From NCBI GenBank assembly GCA_964439955.1, contig CAYTPX010000012.1, positions 1 through 53,974 on the forward strand: a DNA stretch of 53,974 bases, written 5' to 3'. Made by a program: the position numbers and the translations under genes. The stretch is from UBA1794 sp964439955. GTDB lineage: Bacteria; Bacteroidota; Bacteroidia; Bacteroidales; Bacteroidaceae. The notes below the pieces were generated by a model. It saw only the letters and a program-made list of their open reading frames with translations, made no database searches and was not told the origin of the DNA. Shown here piece after piece: positions 23,181-32,326 of the stretch; within the stretch, counting starts at the first letter, position 1, and each line of letters starts with the position of its first letter.

Positions 23181-24605
23181 TTATTCGTTGTTTTCGGTTT
23201 CGTCTTCTTGCCCGCCTCCCAAGGCTTGGTATAGGTTGACTACGGCCTGTATCTTGTTGAACATGTCGCTAACCTCGGTGAGCCGTGCGCTCAGGAGCGA
23301 TTGTTCGGCGGTTATGATCTCCAAGTAGGAAGTCCCTTCCGTGCCGGCTCGGAACAATTCGGTCGTATAGTCTACGCTTTTCTGCAAGGCTTCCACCTGG
23401 AGATGCCGTACTTGTTCTTTTTCCAAGTTGGCTTGGTATTGGTAGAGGGCGTTGCTTACTTCATTTCCTGCGTCCAAAAGTGCCTGCTGGAAGTTGAGTT
23501 TAGCCTGTTCCTGTTGGGCTTTCGATATTTTGAGCTGGGCTCTCAGTGTCCCGTTCTGGAACAGGGGTTGCGTAAGCGAGCCGACAACGCTTGCCAAGAG
23601 CTTTCCGGGATTGGTAATGGCGCTACCCCCGCTGTTCGTCCAGCCCAGCGTCCCGGTCAGGTTGATGAGGGGATAGAAAGCGGAACGGGCGCGGTTGGTG
23701 GCATAGAAGGCGGAAGCGAGCGACATCTCGGCAGCTTTGATGTCCGGGCGGTTGGCCAAAAGCTGTAAAGGCACTCCGGCAGTAACGTAGGCGGGCATCT
23801 TTTGCTCGGCCAGCGTCCCGCGGCTGATGGGCTGCGGGGCTTGTCCGAGGAGTGCGCACAGGGAGTTTTCCGCCTCGCGGATTTCCTGTTTGAGATCGGG
23901 TATGGAGGCCTTCACCGAATAATAGGAGGCTTCGCTTTGCGTTACGGCAGCTTCGTTAGTCGTGCCTGCATATTTCATCGCTTTCATTGTTTCTACATTC
24001 TCTTCCCACTTGCGCTCGGTCTCTTGGGTGATGGCCAATTGCTGGTCGAGCATGAGCAAAGTGTAATAGTAGTTGGCGATGGTGGCTATCAGTTGCGTCT
24101 GGACTGCCTGTTTGTAGGCCTTGCTTTGCAGCAAATCGGCTTTGGCTCCGCGTTTGGCGTTGAGCAAATCTCCAAAGATGTCTATCTGCCAACTTGCGGT
24201 GATGGGGATTTGGTACGTTTGCGTGGCCTTTGCCTTGTCGAAGCTGCTGATAGTCCCCTGAGGGGCAAAGGCAAAGGAGGGAAGGAAAGCCAGTTTGGAA
24301 GACATGAGGCTTGCCTCTGCCTGTTTCACGCTGAGCTGTGCGCTTTGCAGGTCGGTATTATAGGCCAATCCTTGTTCGATAAGGATTTGCAGCTGGGGGT
24401 CGGTGAATACTTCCCGCCAAGGGAGGGAAGCGATGGTGGTGGTATCCGTATAGGCATCCGTGGCGTTTGCCGAGATGATGGCATCCACCGTATCGCGGAA
24501 TAACCCGTCGATTTTGATATCTTCCGGCCTCTTATAGGTTTTGTAGAGGTTGCAACTGCTCAGGAGAGCAGATGCAACGACTACATATATGAGATGTTTT
24601 TTCAT
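23181..24605 (-). CDS. Outer-membrane efflux lipoprotein, OprM/NodT type (TolC family)
   Basis: A 474-residue lipoprotein. The signal sequence ends with the lipobox LLSSC (Cys18). The body has the two long helical-hairpin repeats of TolC-like proteins, with SVKQAEASL and TAEQSLLSAR in the coiled-coil parts and LANRPDIKAAEMSLASA, a hallmark of the OprM/NodT group. It forms the exit channel of the tripartite pump. I chose the ATG at 24605 because it leaves a 10-bp gap after the pump gene and begins the signal peptide; the upstream ATG at 24650 would overlap the pump. Confidence 0.94.
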   Translation of the reverse strand: MKKHLIYVVVASALLSSCNLYKTYKRPEDIKIDGLFRDTVDAIISANATDAYTDTTTIASLPWREVFTDPQLQILIEQGLAYNTDLQSAQLSVKQAEASLMSSKLAFLPSFAFAPQGTISSFDKAKATQTYQIPITASWQIDIFGDLLNAKRGAKADLLQSKAYKQAVQTQLIATIANYYYTLLMLDQQLAITQETERKWEENVETMKAMKYAGTTNEAAVTQSEASYYSVKASIPDLKQEIREAENSLCALLGQAPQPISRGTLAEQKMPAYVTAGVPLQLLANRPDIKAAEMSLASAFYATNRARSAFYPLINLTGTLGWTNSGGSAITNPGKLLASVVGSLTQPLFQNGTLRAQLKISKAQQEQAKLNFQQALLDAGNEVSNALYQYQANLEKEQVRHLQVEALQKSVDYTTELFRAGTEGTSYLEIITAEQSLLSARLTEVSDMFNKIQAVVNLYQALGGGQEDETENNE

Positions 24606-24615
24606 TTTTCTGGAG

Positions 24616-27600
24616 TTATTTGGAATATTGTTCAATTTCAGTTTCCGCATCGGTGTTGTTGATATCTTCCCAAGTCATGGGCTTGAAGCGCTCTTGCAGG
24701 GACTGGAAGATTACGAAGAGTGCCGGGACTATGAATATCTGGCAAATCATCCCGATCAACATACCGCCTACTGCCGCAGAACCCAGCGCCCTGTTTCCGT
24801 TTGCACCTACGCCCATGGCGAACATAAGTGGGAGCAAACCGATGATCATGGCCAATGAGGTCATCAAAATAGGACGCAGACGAGCCCCGGCACCTAATAC
24901 GGCTGCCCACGTGATGCTCATGCCCATCCTCCGGCGGTCGAGGGCGAATTCAACAATCAGGATGGCATTTTTGGCCAAAAGTCCGATCAACATGATAAGT
25001 GCGATTTGCATGTACACGTTATTCTCGGCCGAACTGAAAATCGGAATCAATACGTTCAGGAATCCCATGAGGTGCGCGAAGATGAACGAACCGGCCAATC
25101 CGAACGGTACGGAGAGCAACACAGCCAAAGGCAGTATGTAACTTTCGTACTGGGCGCTCAGGAGGAGGTATACGAACACGAAGCATAGCAGGAAAATCAT
25201 GGCGGTCATGCTTCCGCTGGTGCTTTGTTCTTCGCGTGTCATACCGGAGAATTCATATCCGTAGCCCGTGGGCAAGTATTGTTGTGCCACTTCCTCGATG
25301 GCTTGGATGGCTTGGCCGCTGCTGTATCCGTCGGCGGGCATACCGTTGACCGTCATGGAGGTGTACATGTTGAAACGGTTGATGTTATCCGGACCGTATA
25401 CCCGTTTGATAGACATGAACTGGGTAATGGGAGCCATCTCCTCGCCGTTTCTTATCTTTACGTTTTGCAAAGAGGCAATGTCGGTGCGCCGTTCCGGGTC
25501 GGCTTGTATCATGACGCGGTACAGTTTACCGAAGCGGTTGAAGTTGGAGGCATAGATACCGCCGTAATACCCTTGCAGGGTGGTTAAGATTGTGCTGGGG
25601 CTAATGCCGGCTTTCTTACATTCGGCGGCGTCAATCTCAATCAAGTATTGGGGGAAGTTCGGGTTGAACGAGGTCTGGGCGGAAGCGATTTCCGGACGTT
25701 CCCTCAGGTGGCTAAGGAAATCCTGCGCCACTTCGTAGAAGTTGTCCAGCGAGCCTCCGGTCTTATCCTGCAGGTTCAACTCGAAACCGTTGGACACGGA
25801 ATATCCCGGAATCATAGGCGGCGCGAAGAAGAGCACGCTTGCGTCCTTGATTACTTCACGTGCTTTCATGTAGAGCATGCCAGAGATGATGCTGGAACTT
25901 TGCGCTAGGCTTCGATCGTCCCAATCCTGCAATTTGCAGATGAAGCAGCCGTAGCTGGGGCCTTGGCCTCCCAAGAAGCTGAAGCCGACAATCATGGTGC
26001 GGTGCAGGATGGCAGGTTCGGCGCCAATCAGGCTGTCAATCTGTTGCATGGTCTTCACCGTGCGTTGTATGGACGAGCCGGGAGGCAAATCGACGGAGCA
26101 CATGATAGTACCCGTATCCTCATTCGGGACCAGTCCGGTCGGGGTGACGTTCATCAAAGCGATGAGTACTGCGACACCCACGACGATTGAGCCAAACGTA
26201 AGCCATGGCTTCTGGATGATGCGCAATACGGCTTTTTTGTATTTCTGGAGGATACGTTCATAAGACGCATTGAATGCGGTGTGGAAACGACCGATGAATG
26301 ATTGCGATTTCTTCTTGCCGTCTTTTCCTTCGTCGTGCGGCTTCAGGAAAATGGCACACAGCGCAGGGCTCAAAGTCAAGGCGTTCAGTGCCGAGAAACC
26401 AATGGAGACGGCCATCGTGATACCGAACTGGCGGTAGAAAGTACCGGATGTCCCGGACATGAAGCTCACCGGGATGAACACGGACATCATGACCAACGTG
26501 ATGGAAACGATTGCCCCACCTAATTCCGACATGGCGTCTATGGAAGCAAGGCGTGCCGATTTGTAGCCTTGGTCGAGCTTCGCATGGACGCCTTCGACGA
26601 CGACTATCGCATCGTCCACCACTATGGCGATGGCAAGCACCATAGCGCAGAGGGTCAGCAGGTTGAGGCTGAATCCGATGAGGTAGAGCACGAAGAACGT
26701 ACCGATGAGGGCCACAGGGATTGCGATGGCAGGGATGAGCGTAGACCGCAGGTCTTGCAGGAAGATGTAGACTACGATGAACACCAAGATGAACGCTTCG
26801 ATCAACGTCTTGATAACCTCATGGATGGAGGCAAAGAGGAAGTCGTTGGCGTTCTGCATGATTGCGATTTCGACACCTGGGGGCAAGGTCTTGGACGTTT
26901 CTTCCAGCAGGGCCTCGATATTGGTGATGATTTCCGTGGCGTTCGAACCGGCAACCTGGTAGACTACCGCCGTAACGCCTTGGTGCCCGTTTACGCGGTT
27001 TACGTATGAATAGCTAAGCCGTCCTAACTCGATTGTTGCCACATCCTTCAGCCTCAGTACCTGTCCGTCGGAAGTCGCGGCGATGACGATGTTGCCGAAC
27101 TCCTCTTCCGTCTCCAAGCGTCCCGTATATTTCAGGGTATATTGGAAAGTGGTCCTGCCGCTGTTCTCCCCGAAAGAACCCGGGGCGGCTTCAATGTTTT
27201 GCTCGTCCAATGCAGACTCTATGTCCGAAGGCATCAGTTTGTATTGGGCCATCACGTCAGGCTTCAACCAAATGCGCATCGAATAGTCGGCGCCCATCAC
27301 TTGGGCTTCGCCCACGCCCGGTACGCGCTGTACGGCGGGGATGATGTTGATCTTGGCGTAGTTCTCGAGGAATTGGGTGTCGTAGCGGTCGTCCGGGCTG
27401 AAGATGGAGAACACCATCAGCATGCTGGTTTGCCGCTTCTCGGCGGTGACACCCACCTGGGTTACTTCCGACGGCAGCGAACCTTGGGCTGCGGATACGC
27501 GGTTTTGCACGTTCACCTGCGCCATGTCGGCGTTGGTGCCTTGTTTAAAGTAGACGGTTATGCTCGCCTCGCCCGTGTTCGTGGCGGTGGAAGTCATGTA

Positions 27601-27831
27601 GGTCATGTTTTCCACACCGTTGATTTCCTCTTCCAACGGGGCGATCACGCTGTTCAGCACGGTTTGTGCGTCTGCCCCGGTATAACTGGTGCTTACCCGC
27701 ACGGTAGGGGGCGCTATGTCCGGATACTGGGTTATGGGGATTGAAATAAGTCCCAATACGCCCAATATGACAATCACGATGGAAATCACCGTCGAGAGTA
27801 CCGGGCGATTGATAAATCTGTCTAATTTCAT
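24616..27831 (-). CDS. RND multidrug efflux pump, HAE1/AcrB type
   Basis: A 1071-residue inner-membrane pump, the length of AcrB-like proteins. It starts with FINRPVLSTVISIVIVILG (TM1). The proton-relay acids are in AIAIVVDDAIVVVE (TM4, near residue 405). Later landmarks are SIGFSALNALTLSPALCAIFL, VPNEDTG in the periplasmic porter domain, and LIGLLAKNAILIVEFA in TM11. It uses the proton gradient to export lipophilic compounds together with the adaptor (41 bp upstream) and the outer-membrane factor (10 bp downstream). No local repressor gene is seen, so control is not apparent. Confidence 0.96.
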   Translation of the reverse strand: MKLDRFINRPVLSTVISIVIVILGVLGLISIPITQYPDIAPPTVRVSTSYTGADAQTVLNSVIAPLEEEINGVENMTYMTSTATNTGEASITVYFKQGTNADMAQVNVQNRVSAAQGSLPSEVTQVGVTAEKRQTSMLMVFSIFSPDDRYDTQFLENYAKINIIPAVQRVPGVGEAQVMGADYSMRIWLKPDVMAQYKLMPSDIESALDEQNIEAAPGSFGENSGRTTFQYTLKYTGRLETEEEFGNIVIAATSDGQVLRLKDVATIELGRLSYSYVNRVNGHQGVTAVVYQVAGSNATEIITNIEALLEETSKTLPPGVEIAIMQNANDFLFASIHEVIKTLIEAFILVFIVVYIFLQDLRSTLIPAIAIPVALIGTFFVLYLIGFSLNLLTLCAMVLAIAIVVDDAIVVVEGVHAKLDQGYKSARLASIDAMSELGGAIVSITLVMMSVFIPVSFMSGTSGTFYRQFGITMAVSIGFSALNALTLSPALCAIFLKPHDEGKDGKKKSQSFIGRFHTAFNASYERILQKYKKAVLRIIQKPWLTFGSIVVGVAVLIALMNVTPTGLVPNEDTGTIMCSVDLPPGSSIQRTVKTMQQIDSLIGAEPAILHRTMIVGFSFLGGQGPSYGCFICKLQDWDDRSLAQSSSIISGMLYMKAREVIKDASVLFFAPPMIPGYSVSNGFELNLQDKTGGSLDNFYEVAQDFLSHLRERPEIASAQTSFNPNFPQYLIEIDAAECKKAGISPSTILTTLQGYYGGIYASNFNRFGKLYRVMIQADPERRTDIASLQNVKIRNGEEMAPITQFMSIKRVYGPDNINRFNMYTSMTVNGMPADGYSSGQAIQAIEEVAQQYLPTGYGYEFSGMTREEQSTSGSMTAMIFLLCFVFVYLLLSAQYESYILPLAVLLSVPFGLAGSFIFAHLMGFLNVLIPIFSSAENNVYMQIALIMLIGLLAKNAILIVEFALDRRRMGMSITWAAVLGAGARLRPILMTSLAMIIGLLPLMFAMGVGANGNRALGSAAVGGMLIGMICQIFIVPALFVIFQSLQERFKPMTWEDINNTDAETEIEQYSK

Positions 27832-27872
27832 ATTCGGGTTACTTATATATTATTGTAGGGACACGGTTGTTT

Positions 27873-29036
27873 TTATTGGGCGGAAGCGGCCTCTTGTCGT
27901 ACGGCTGCCTGGAATTTCTCCTGCGATTGCTTTTCGGTAATCGGGGTAATCTTCTGCCCGTCTTGTAGGGTATTGACGTTCTCGACCGCAATCTGGTCGC
28001 CGCCCTTCAGGCCTGCGGTAACGATGTAGGTCTGCCCGTCGTTGATGTCCAAGATGGATATCTCCGTACTTTTGACTGTCCCGTCAGGTTGGAGTACATA
28101 GACGAACTTCTTGTCTTGGATTTCGTAGGTCGCCTTCTGCGGGATGACGATGGCGCTGTCGCGTTGGTAGGGGATGAGCACGTTGCCCGTGCTGCCGCTT
28201 TTGAGCATGCTGTTCGGGTTGGCAAACGCCGCGCGTATGCTGACCGACCCGGTAGTGCCGTCGATTACGCCGCTGATGGTCTCCACTTTTCCTTTTTCGC
28301 TATAGATGCTCCCATCGATGAGCTCCAGCTCCAATTCGGGCATCTGGTCGATGATGGCCTGCAAGCTGCCTTTCCCCTTGCTCTGCTCAAGCAGCTCTTT
28401 TTCGGTCAGCGAGAAGTAGGCGTACATCTTCGATATGTCGCTCACGGTGGTCAGCGGCTCGGTCGTGGAGGAGCTCACGAGGCTTCCCACACGGTAGGGG
28501 ATGCTGCCCACGATGCCGTCGGAGGGGCTTGTGATGACGGTATAGGCAAGGTTCTGCTCCGCGCTCACGAGCTGGGCTTTGCTTTGGGCGAGGTTCGCTT
28601 TCATGGAGGCCAGCGTGTTCTCTTCCATCTGCATGTCGTACTGGCTGATGATGTTCTTCTTCAGCAGTTCACGCTTGCTCTTGACCGTGATTTCCTGCGT
28701 CGCGAGGTTGGCTTCCGCCACTTCGATGGCGGCTTTGGCCGTGTTTACGGCTGCCTCGTACTCGGTCGGGTTGATGAGAAAGAGGGTTTGGCCCTTCTTT
28801 ACGATTGCGCCTTCGTCCACGCACAACTTAGTGATGAATCCGGAAACCTGCGGCCTGATTTCGATGTCTTGCCGCCCTTTGATGGTCGTCGGGTAATTCT
28901 TCTTCAGATTTACGCTGGTCGGCTGAATGGTCGTTACGGCACATTCCGGGGCATTCCCCTCTTGCTGGGCTTGGTTTTGGCAGGCGGTTGTGGCAACCAG
29001 TGCGCAGCCAATCATTAAAAGAGAATTTAATTTCAT
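27873..29036 (-). CDS. RND efflux periplasmic adaptor lipoprotein (membrane fusion protein)
   Basis: A 387-residue lipoprotein with lipobox VATTAC (Cys19). The barrel-sandwich (lipoyl-like) halves are visible as DIEIRPQVSGFI and NLAYTVITSPSDGIVGSIPYRVG, separated by a helical hairpin (about 95-160). The beta-barrel and membrane-proximal domains follow (GSTGNVLIPYQRDSAIVIPQKA). It bridges the pump and the outer-membrane channel. It is the first gene of the adaptor-pump-channel-lpxA operon. A -7-like TAACTTCG sits about 75 bp upstream on this strand. Confidence 0.95.
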   Translation of the reverse strand: MKLNSLLMIGCALVATTACQNQAQQEGNAPECAVTTIQPTSVNLKKNYPTTIKGRQDIEIRPQVSGFITKLCVDEGAIVKKGQTLFLINPTEYEAAVNTAKAAIEVAEANLATQEITVKSKRELLKKNIISQYDMQMEENTLASMKANLAQSKAQLVSAEQNLAYTVITSPSDGIVGSIPYRVGSLVSSSTTEPLTTVSDISKMYAYFSLTEKELLEQSKGKGSLQAIIDQMPELELELIDGSIYSEKGKVETISGVIDGTTGSVSIRAAFANPNSMLKSGSTGNVLIPYQRDSAIVIPQKATYEIQDKKFVYVLQPDGTVKSTEISILDINDGQTYIVTAGLKGGDQIAVENVNTLQDGQKITPITEKQSQEKFQAAVRQEAASAQ

Positions 29037-29390
29037 ACTTGAAAGTTACTTAGGGTATAATTTAGTCTGCTTTTTTTTGAAAAGAGGCGAACGGATAATT
29101 TGCTTTCTTCACGCGGCGAAGTTACGTTAAAATGCCGGATGCAGTGGAGATGGAGGCTTGTTTTTTAATAACTTATAACGCGCTAACCCGGGAAAACGGC
29201 AAGGTAGGACAAAATAGTGGTGCTATTGTCTATTCCGCCCCTCCGTATTTGTACCTTTTGCCCTCTTGTTTTTCCTTCTTCTTGTTAAGATAAGTTTGAA
29301 TATTGGTTGTTGTTTTGACAAGTATGTGTTGCGTTCTTCCTTCTTTGCTTCGCCGCACCCCTTGTGCCGGTGCTGCCCTTTGGGCAGGCG

Positions 29391-29419
29391 GCATCCGCCC
29401 TTTCCTGGCGGGCGGATGC
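29391..29419. repeat. Perfect 10-bp inverted repeat
   Basis: GCATCCGCCC (29391-29400) and GGGCGGATGC (29410-29419) with a 9-nt loop. No T-run follows. Confidence 0.6.
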
Positions 29420-29450
29420 GCAGGGAAAGGAAAGGGGCGGGGGATTGCCC

Positions 29451-29495
29451 GGAAAGTGCCTGCACTTTCCTAAAAAAGCACAGGGGCTTTTCCCT
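29451..29495. repeat. Intergenic repeat copy with a 9-bp palindrome
   Basis: GGAAAGTGC CT GCACTTTCC (29451-29470) is followed by AAAAAAGCACAGGGGCTTTTCC, close to the dispersed consensus AAAAGTGCCGGGGCTTTTCC. Confidence 0.5.
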
Positions 29496-29645
29496 AAAAG
29501 CGGCCTTGCCCTTGGGCAGCTCCCTGCCGGGCGCGCCGTGCCTCCCGTGCACGACAGGGTTGTAAGCGACGTGCCTTGCACGCAATAAATCGCTCGGAGT
29601 TCCGTTTTGTCTTGTGGTAAACCTTTGGAAACTCGAATAGGAAAA

Positions 29646-32048
29646 GTGGATTCTATCTTCTCCCGATGCACATGGCTGGCAGCCCTCCTCTCGCTTTTGC
29701 TCCCGTCGGGCGGGCTTGAGGCCCAAGGCGTGGCAGTAATCTCCGGGCTCGTCACGGACGAGGCCCAAGTGCCGCTGGGGATTGTCTCGGTACGGCAGGA
29801 AGGCGCGGCCGTGGGGACTACGACCGACCTGCAAGGGCAGTATTCCCTCACGGTGGAGTCGGCCGACAGCGTGGTGCTGGTCTTTTCCCAGTTGGGCTAC
29901 CGGACGCGCAAGCGCGTCTTGCGCAACCCGGTGGATAAGGTGACCCTCAACGTGACCCTCCTCTCCGATGACATCATGCTCGAGGTGGCCGAGGTGAAGG
30001 GACGGCAGAGGCAGACCGGGATGACCGACAAGCTGGACGTCTCGAAGAGCCGCCTCATGCCGGACGCGAGCGGCGGGAATATCGAAGCGCTCCTCGCCAC
30101 CCAGGCGGGGGTGAGCTCCAACAACGAGCTGAGCACGCAGTACAGCGTGCGCGGCGGCAGCTTCGACGAGAACATCGTCTACGTGAACGGGACGGAGGTC
30201 TACCGCCCTTTGCTCATCCGCGCCGGGCAGCAGGAGGGCTTGAGCTTCATCAACCCGGACATGGTGAAGGACGTGCGCTTTTCTACCGGAGGGTATGAGG
30301 CGAAGTACGGCGACAAGATGTCGTCGGTGCTGGACATCACCTACAAGAAGCCGGAACGCAACGAGGCCTCCGTCAGCCTTTCCCTCTTGGGGGCCAGCGC
30401 TTATGCCGGGCTGAAGTTCAAGAACCTGACTTGGACTAATGGCTTGCGCTACAAGACCAGCCGCTATTTGCTCGGAAGCCTGGAGACGAAAGGCGAATAC
30501 GACCCCTCTTTCCTGGATTACCAGTCCTACTTGTCGTGGACCTCGCCTTCGCGGCGTTGGGAAGTGAACCTGATTGGCAATATCTCCCAGAACCGTTACA
30601 ATTTTGTGCCGGAGAACCGGAACACGCGCTTCGGCACGATCAGCGAGGTGCGGGAGTTCCAAGTCTACTTCGACGGGCAGGAGAAGGACCTTTTCCGCAC
30701 GTTTTTTGCCTCCGGGGGGCTCACCTACCATATCAATGCGAAGGACGAGGTGACGTTCCGCATGAGCGGGTTTCACACGCAGGAGCGGGAAACCTACGAC
30801 ATACGGGGCGAATATTGGCTGAGCGACGTGGTGGGTGAGGAATCGGCGGGCAGCGCCTCCTCTGGGGGCAACCTGGGCGTGGGGACTTACATGGAGCATG
30901 CGCGCAACCGCCTTACCGCAAATGTGATGACCTATGCCTTGGAAGGGCGGCACGAATTGAAGAAGAACACCATATCGTGGGGCATGGAAGTGCGGAGCGA
31001 AGAAATAAAAGACCGGATACGGGAGTGGGAAATGCGCGACTCGGCGGGCTACTCGCTGCCCCATACGGGGAATAGCGTGCAAGTCATCTATAACCTGTCG
31101 TCGTCCGACGAGATACGGAGCACGCGCTTCTCGTTTTATGTGCAAGACGTCTGGAAGTTCCAGCGGGAGCGGGTAGGGCTTTTCACGCTGACGGCAGGCG
31201 TGCGCGGAAGTTACTGGAGCTATAACAAGGAATTCATCTTTTCCCCGCGCGTGTCGCTGGGGCTGATTCCGGCGTTCAACGACAAGTTTACCTTCCGGGC
31301 CGCGGCGGGCGTGTATTACCAGGCGCCCTTCTACAAGGAATTCCGCGACACGACGACGGTGGGGGGCGCAACGGTCGTGACCTTGAACCGGGATATCAAG
31401 TCGCAGCGCTCCATCCATTTCGTCTTGGGCGGCGACTATGAGTTCCGGGTGCTGGGGAGGCCGTTCCGGTTCACGGCGGAAGCCTACTACAAGGCGCTTA
31501 GCAACCTGGTCCCGTACAATATCGACAACGTGCGCATACGATACTATGGTTCCAATCTCTCGCACGGTTACGCCACGGGCTTGGACATGCGCCTCTTCGG
31601 GGAGTTTGTCGAGGGCAGGGACTCGTGGCTGAGCTTCTCGCTCATGAAGACGGAAGAGAAGTTGAACGGCGTGTGGATTCCGCGGCCTACCGACCAACGC
31701 TACAATATCTCGCTTTATTTTACCGATTACTTCCCGGGCAGCGACCATTGGGTCATGAACCTGAAGTGCGCCTTTGCCGGGGGGCTTCCTTTTGGGCCGC
31801 CCCATGCCGGGCTGGAGCAGATGGTGTTCCGTGCGCCGGCCTACCAACGGGTGGACATCGGCATGAGCTACCGGATTGACGTGCCGCACACCCGCTCCTG
31901 CTGGGTAGGGCTCGACGTGCTGAACCTCTTGGATAAGGACAACGTGAACTCCTACTATTGGGTGACGGACGTGAACAACGCGCAGTATGCCGTGCCCAAT
32001 TACCTGACGGGGCGCATGCTGAACGCCCGGATTTCCGTAGAGTTTTGA
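29646..32048 (+). CDS. TonB-dependent outer-membrane receptor with carboxypeptidase-like N-domain
   Basis: About 800 residues from the GTG at 29646. It has a signal peptide ending LEAQG, then a CarbopepD-regulatory-like domain (ISGLVTDEAQVPLGIVSVRQEG...TDLQGQYSL), then a plug domain (YSVRGGSFDENIVYVNG, FSTGGYEAKYGDKMSSVLDI) and a 22-strand-type barrel ending in NARISVEF with the usual C-terminal Phe. The frame extends to a TTG at 29607, but a -7-like element overlaps that part. It has no SusD partner, so it is not a SusC-type glycan importer. The family imports large nutrients or metal chelates; the ligand is unknown. Confidence 0.9.
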   Translation: MDSIFSRCTWLAALLSLLLPSGGLEAQGVAVISGLVTDEAQVPLGIVSVRQEGAAVGTTTDLQGQYSLTVESADSVVLVFSQLGYRTRKRVLRNPVDKVTLNVTLLSDDIMLEVAEVKGRQRQTGMTDKLDVSKSRLMPDASGGNIEALLATQAGVSSNNELSTQYSVRGGSFDENIVYVNGTEVYRPLLIRAGQQEGLSFINPDMVKDVRFSTGGYEAKYGDKMSSVLDITYKKPERNEASVSLSLLGASAYAGLKFKNLTWTNGLRYKTSRYLLGSLETKGEYDPSFLDYQSYLSWTSPSRRWEVNLIGNISQNRYNFVPENRNTRFGTISEVREFQVYFDGQEKDLFRTFFASGGLTYHINAKDEVTFRMSGFHTQERETYDIRGEYWLSDVVGEESAGSASSGGNLGVGTYMEHARNRLTANVMTYALEGRHELKKNTISWGMEVRSEEIKDRIREWEMRDSAGYSLPHTGNSVQVIYNLSSSDEIRSTRFSFYVQDVWKFQRERVGLFTLTAGVRGSYWSYNKEFIFSPRVSLGLIPAFNDKFTFRAAAGVYYQAPFYKEFRDTTTVGGATVVTLNRDIKSQRSIHFVLGGDYEFRVLGRPFRFTAEAYYKALSNLVPYNIDNVRIRYYGSNLSHGYATGLDMRLFGEFVEGRDSWLSFSLMKTEEKLNGVWIPRPTDQRYNISLYFTDYFPGSDHWVMNLKCAFAGGLPFGPPHAGLEQMVFRAPAYQRVDIGMSYRIDVPHTRSCWVGLDVLNLLDKDNVNSYYWVTDVNNAQYAVPNYLTGRMLNARISVEF

Positions 32049-32117
32049 CTGGGCCGCCATGGGGCGTTCCCGGGGAGCGCCTCCCCTCCCACGGGGAAGG
32101 CATGCCGCTTTGCCGCG

Positions 32118-32160
32118 CAAGTGCCGGGGCTTTCCGCAGGAACTGCCGGGCTTTCCCCCG
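32118..32160 (+). repeat. Intergenic repeat, two tandem units
   Basis: GTGCCGGGGCTTTCC (32121-32135) and CTGCCGGGCTTTCC (32143-32156) repeat with a 22-bp period shortly after the receptor stop. They match the dispersed consensus. Confidence 0.55.
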
Positions 32161-32278
32161 GCATGCCGTGCCCCGGTGTCCCGTGGCGTGCCGCACGGTG
32201 TGGATTCCGCCTCCGCTTCCTGCTTTTTTATTTTGGGCAGATTGCCGTGAAATTGTGCGGGCATACGTAAAAAATGCC

Positions 32279-32286
32279 TATCTTTG
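32279..32286 (+). promoter_or_regulatory. -7 box of glmS
   Basis: TATCTTTG, 40 bp before the glmS ATG, with TTGTG about 21-23 bp upstream. Confidence 0.7.
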
Positions 32287-32326
32287 CGGCCAACGAACAG
32301 ACTTTCCCTGAAAAAGATACGAAAAT

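Larger units (their letters stand above)
29037..29645. other. Hairpin-rich intergenic region between divergent genes
   Basis: About 600 bp holding the promoter regions of the efflux operon and of the TonB-dependent receptor. The part 29370-29520 is dense with GC-rich inverted repeats: TGCCC/GGGCA near 29374-29386, GCATCCGCCC/GGGCGGATGC (29391-29419) and GGAAAGTGC/GCACTTTCC (29451-29470). A -7-like AACCTTTG lies at about 29620. I see no supported gene; long frames here are shadows. Confidence 0.5.

Noticed and set aside
29223..32264. A 1013-codon open frame on the minus strand opposite the TonB-dependent receptor
   Set aside because: The plus-strand frame has a signal peptide, plug and barrel motifs. 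The antisense product is rich in His, Arg, Pro and Val with no domain, which is typical of a shadow frame in G+C-rich DNA.
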